Below, piece by piece: positions 20,061 through 23,072 of a stretch of DNA of 23,072 nt (positions within the stretch are counted from its first letter, which is position 1; each line of letters opens with the position of its first letter). The stretch is taken from positions 161,867 through 184,938 of the forward strand of contig NMRA01000594.1 in NCBI GenBank assembly GCA_002633005.1. The letters run 5' to 3'. A model generated the notes under the pieces. That model did not search any database. It was given only the letters and a program-made list of their open reading frames with translations, and was not told where the DNA came from. The stretch comes from Phoronis australis (taxonomy: Eukaryota; Phoronida; Phoronidae). The position numbers and the translations under genes were made by a program.

Positions 20061-21725
20061 TGTCGTCTATATTCTAACTCTTGTAGATTTTACTCTCATC
20101 AGATTGACGCTTTAACTGATTTGGAAAAGTTGCTTGACTGGTTTTGGGATTTTAACTGAGCATTTCATAACTTTATTAGATTTTATTCTAAAGACAAAAA
20201 CGATGGTACTCGTGTTGTTTTCTGAATTATGCGATTGACGGTGTGAACGCAGAGACAGCGCTACATTTTATTTTCATCAGAAGAGTTTTGTTTGAAGTGA
20301 AATCACTACTGCTCTTCCGTGTCAAATTCCGCGAGAGGTGTGTACGTGTAAACTGTTTCATTATGTCCGTCATTTGTATAAGAGTCCGTCCAAAGACAGT
20401 GTGGAACACTTTATTCAAAGTCAACCAATAAAATAGGCCTAAACACTGCAAAAATTCATCCATGAACTATTCCAAAAGAAATCCAAATTGACTCTCACAT
20501 TACAATCACGTCGCAGAAAAGAAGTATAGTAAATTGTATCCTTAAAAAGTGTTATAGACGTAAACAATTTGACGAGCCATTCAGCACTATTGATTACAGT
20601 GTTACCACGAAAAATTGCAAAGCACATTAAATAGAGTTTCTGCAGCATAGTTCCATATTGGACTAAATCGACGATTTTCTTGCTTTCCACTCAACAATAA
20701 TTTTTCGAATCTGAGACCTTTACACAACTGTGCATTTCGACTCTCGCCAGTACCTGACACAAACAACAATTACTTGTAGAGTGCTGTAAATAAGTCTCCA
20801 CACAGAATCGAATTTTCATAGCAACAACTGGGCAACTGACATCATACACGTTACAATATTGTACTCTTGTCAATTCTGCTGAACATGTACAGCTTGTAGC
20901 TGGTAACGATCTTTGTCGAACTTCTCAAATAAATTACAATGTACATGGTTATAACCTCAAGAACTAAGGACAAACAAAGCCTGCACACATTCATACAAAT
21001 ATCAGTATACCTGTAAATAGTCAATTAGTATACATCTACCACACCCAATCTTCGTAAGCACACAAGTACTTGGTTAAAAATGATTTGAAATGATAAACAT
21101 GTAGAGTTTAATGCATGATTGTCCTGCCACTGAATAAAGTGAACACACATTTACACACACAGACGTGCGGGCGTCTACACTGTTCACACTGCCAAAGTAC
21201 TACATTAAAGTCGTTTAAAAAGGATAAAGCGGATCTAGGATATCATAAGTGAAGTGAAACAATTGCATAGCGCCACCCAGTGGGAAATTTTGTCTTTGCT
21301 TCTAAAATCAAGCATTTTCCTGGATTTCTCAAGTATTTTCAAAGAAAAATAACACCAAGATTATGCGTAAAAATGGAAAATTCGTGAACTGCACGGACTC
21401 AAAGTCACGACCCATTGGTAAGAACGCGCATGCTCATTCATCGCACCATAACGCTTCCAGCTAAAATATCTTGCTAGGAGACATACTTTTTTATGGTCCA
21501 CAGCGTTTGTGCGCGAACCTGCTTCTTTCCGCTTCGATTAAAGATTATATCTTACCAGCAGCTTTTGTTCCTTTATCGTCACTCAGCTTCCATTTTCTTT
21601 GAAAAATGAAGTAAGTTTCTTCATTGCACATTAGAGCAGACGACGGAATCGGAGTGATAGTGGGCAGCACTATTTTCGGCTGCCTGAGATATCACGCACA
21701 CATTGAATTAACACAAATTATCGAA

Positions 21726-21729
21726 CACA

Positions 21730-21765
<36 letters not shown>

Positions 21766-21773
21766 CACACACA
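21726..21773 (+). repeat. AC microsatellite
   Basis: A run of CA dinucleotides with three single-base interruptions (aaac, aaac, gcac). Confidence 0.95.
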
Positions 21774-22734
21774 ACCTGAAAGTCTACACATTGTCAAATC
21801 TTGTTTCAGCTGTTCAATGTTAATTAATAAAACCAATATTTTCTCACGCTTTTGCTGTTTTTGCGGCAGCCGGGGCCCTAGATCAGCCTACGTTTGATGC
21901 GAATGTTTCTAATGTCGAATGAACGTGCGCATTATGGAAATGGACGGACTGTTACATTTCCAGGTTCTCCAATATCAGGCAAATAAGGAAAACATTTATG
22001 CTGCGCAGAATGCTATGAAAAATTTTGGCCTCGTTGTCAGCAAAATTAAAAGAAACGAAATAAAGTAATGCTGAATAGAAGACTTTTGTCACCTACTTGC
22101 GCGAAAAAAGGCACAGTGTTGAGGTACATGTATAATAACGTGCCGTCCCAGAAGATAAAACTAGTTTCAAGCAAGGGTTTTATGGCGCCAGCAAGTGGGT
22201 AAAGCTGATGATGACCGATGATTGGCAAGGATCACGAAGGGTAGAAGTTAATAGTGATCGGGGAAAGACGGCAAAATTCACAGCAATCGGGGGTGGAAAA
22301 TGGCGGTTCTTAGTAGGGCAATAATATTATCATCATCCCCCCAAAAAAATCTTACGCCCAGGTAATCATACAAACTGCAATAAGCGCCCTCCAAACAACT
22401 AAGTACATATACATTGTATTGAATTCAAGGCAATATCATATAACCTTGGTCCATAGGCCCACCACAGCAAAAACGCCTTAACACCTGCGATCAACATCGT
22501 CTTTATGTACATCAATAGTAACTGGAGTGGGTGGAAAGTCAAAACAAATGAAACACACAACGCGTCATACATGTAATGTGGACAATAAACACTTGCAGAT
22601 CGTAGTTCTCGAGATCAGTTCTGCGTGAAACCAACAACAGACGCAGCAGCTAAACCCACTGAAGCAGTGAGCGTACTGGGTGAAGGAGCGGAACCGGAAG
22701 CGATAGCCGTACTTCAATTGATGCCTGCCATGGA

Positions 22735-22997
22735 TTACAAGTACATATTCTTGGTCAACGTATTTTCACACGTTGGAATCTGTGACGCCGGCACATATTT
22801 ATACTTTGGCGTCTGTGACGCAGGCGTCTCCTCCTCAGGGTTCCTTATCTTTACAGGCCACGTTTTTTTGGCAAATCTTCCTCGGACCAGTGTCAACATG
22901 TCAGTAAAATGTGTGGACCTGAAGTTCTCTGCAACCACGTCACAGAATTCGGATATGAAAACAGAACCCTTAAGTGGATTTCGAAACGCAAAATGAC
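22735..22997 (-). CDS. Caspase, last coding exon (p10 subunit, C-terminus)
   Basis: 263 bp exon with a strong acceptor (ttttgttgcag) entered one base into a codon, then 86 complete codons and a TAA at 22737-22735. Caspases are cysteine proteases that cut after aspartate in cell death and inflammation. This is the small-subunit end: FRNPLKGSVFI matches the (S)WRNPxxGSxFI segment whose arginine binds the substrate aspartate, FTDMLTLVRGRFAK matches the helix E(I)LTRVxxxVA, and QIPTCENTLTKNMYL matches the closing strand (Q)MPxxxxxLTKxLYF. Ser and Trp of SWR are Ala and Phe here. An unusual Pro/Thr/Tyr-rich insert with a PASQ repeat precedes the last strand. The p20 part with the catalytic His and Cys, and any CARD or DED prodomain, must lie to the right of the window. 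Confidence 0.88.
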
Positions 22998-23048
22998 CTG
23001 CAACAAAAATTCATTGTCAATTTAATGTAGGCCAATACACACATTGTT

Positions 23049-23072
23049 GCATAGGCGGATTTAGGGGGGGGG
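23049..23072 (+). repeat. Partial repeat end, GGCGGATTTAGG plus G-run, cut by window edge
   Basis: ataggcggatttagg followed by at least seven more Gs at the right edge resembles the GGCGGATCTAGG end at 1240-1225 on the other strand. Only the start of the element is visible, inside the caspase intron. Confidence 0.4.

Larger units (their letters stand above)
17503..22734. other. Intergenic region between the ankyrin and caspase genes
   Basis: About 5 kb holding the MITE-like element, a tRNA-like fragment and the AC microsatellite. The portion just left of 22735 should include the caspase 3' UTR. I found no clear minus-strand poly(A) signal close to the stop and no convincing gene. Confidence 0.5.

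Noticed and set aside
20439-20873. Consecutive minus-strand open frames between the two genes
   Set aside because: No ATG at the first frame start, no recognised domain, stops between them, and no consistent splice pair.
22625-22996. 123-codon plus-strand open frame
   Set aside because: It is mostly antisense to the caspase exon and opens with a GTG; the minus-strand caspase explains the open frame.
1-23072. CRISPR array, prophage or bacterial operon
   Set aside because: Coding pieces are split by GT-AG introns and encode animal-type ankyrin and caspase domains; the tandem repeats lack unique spacers.

Overview
This window looks like nuclear DNA from an invertebrate animal, probably marine. 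It is AT-rich, gene-sparse and intron-rich. Splice sites are of the GT-AG type, coding exons are about 100 bp and lie 0.2-3 kb apart, and simple repeats (TA, TATG, AC, CAA) and decayed transposon pieces are common. I cannot name the species from sequence alone.

The left half (about 502-12362, minus strand) carries an array of eleven short exons. Each is flanked by consensus splice sites, each is a whole number of codons (99 or 102 bp in eight of eleven), and each codes for one ankyrin repeat or a worn version of one. The five or six exons nearest the 5' end of the gene keep the TPLHYAALGGN core. The exons nearest the left edge are progressively diverged or shortened. A possible first coding exon (14784-14837) and one unassigned exon candidate (9161-9403) may belong to the same gene. 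No stop codon or 3' end is seen, so the gene probably runs out of the left edge.

The right edge (22735-22997, minus strand) holds the last coding exon of a caspase: the C-terminal p10 part with its substrate-pocket arginine and the C-terminal strand. The catalytic p20 part lies outside the window to the right. The caspase and the ankyrin gene are on the same strand, with the caspase upstream; they are separate genes because the caspase exon ends in a stop codon.

Between and within these genes I see mobile-element debris. There is a broken transposase-like ORF with two in-frame stops (17011-17502), and a short element with inverted ends (18890-19030). Two diverged copies of one dispersed repeat lie at about 6861-7006 and 15409-15555, with a CTGATGA-plus-hairpin motif. 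Two unrelated 22-bp minisatellites lie at 2376-2463 and 9970-10233. A 19-bp inverted repeat lies at 7141-7197. tRNA-like fragments and GGCGGAT-type repeat ends are also present. Most of the remaining sequence is intronic or intergenic with no supportable gene.
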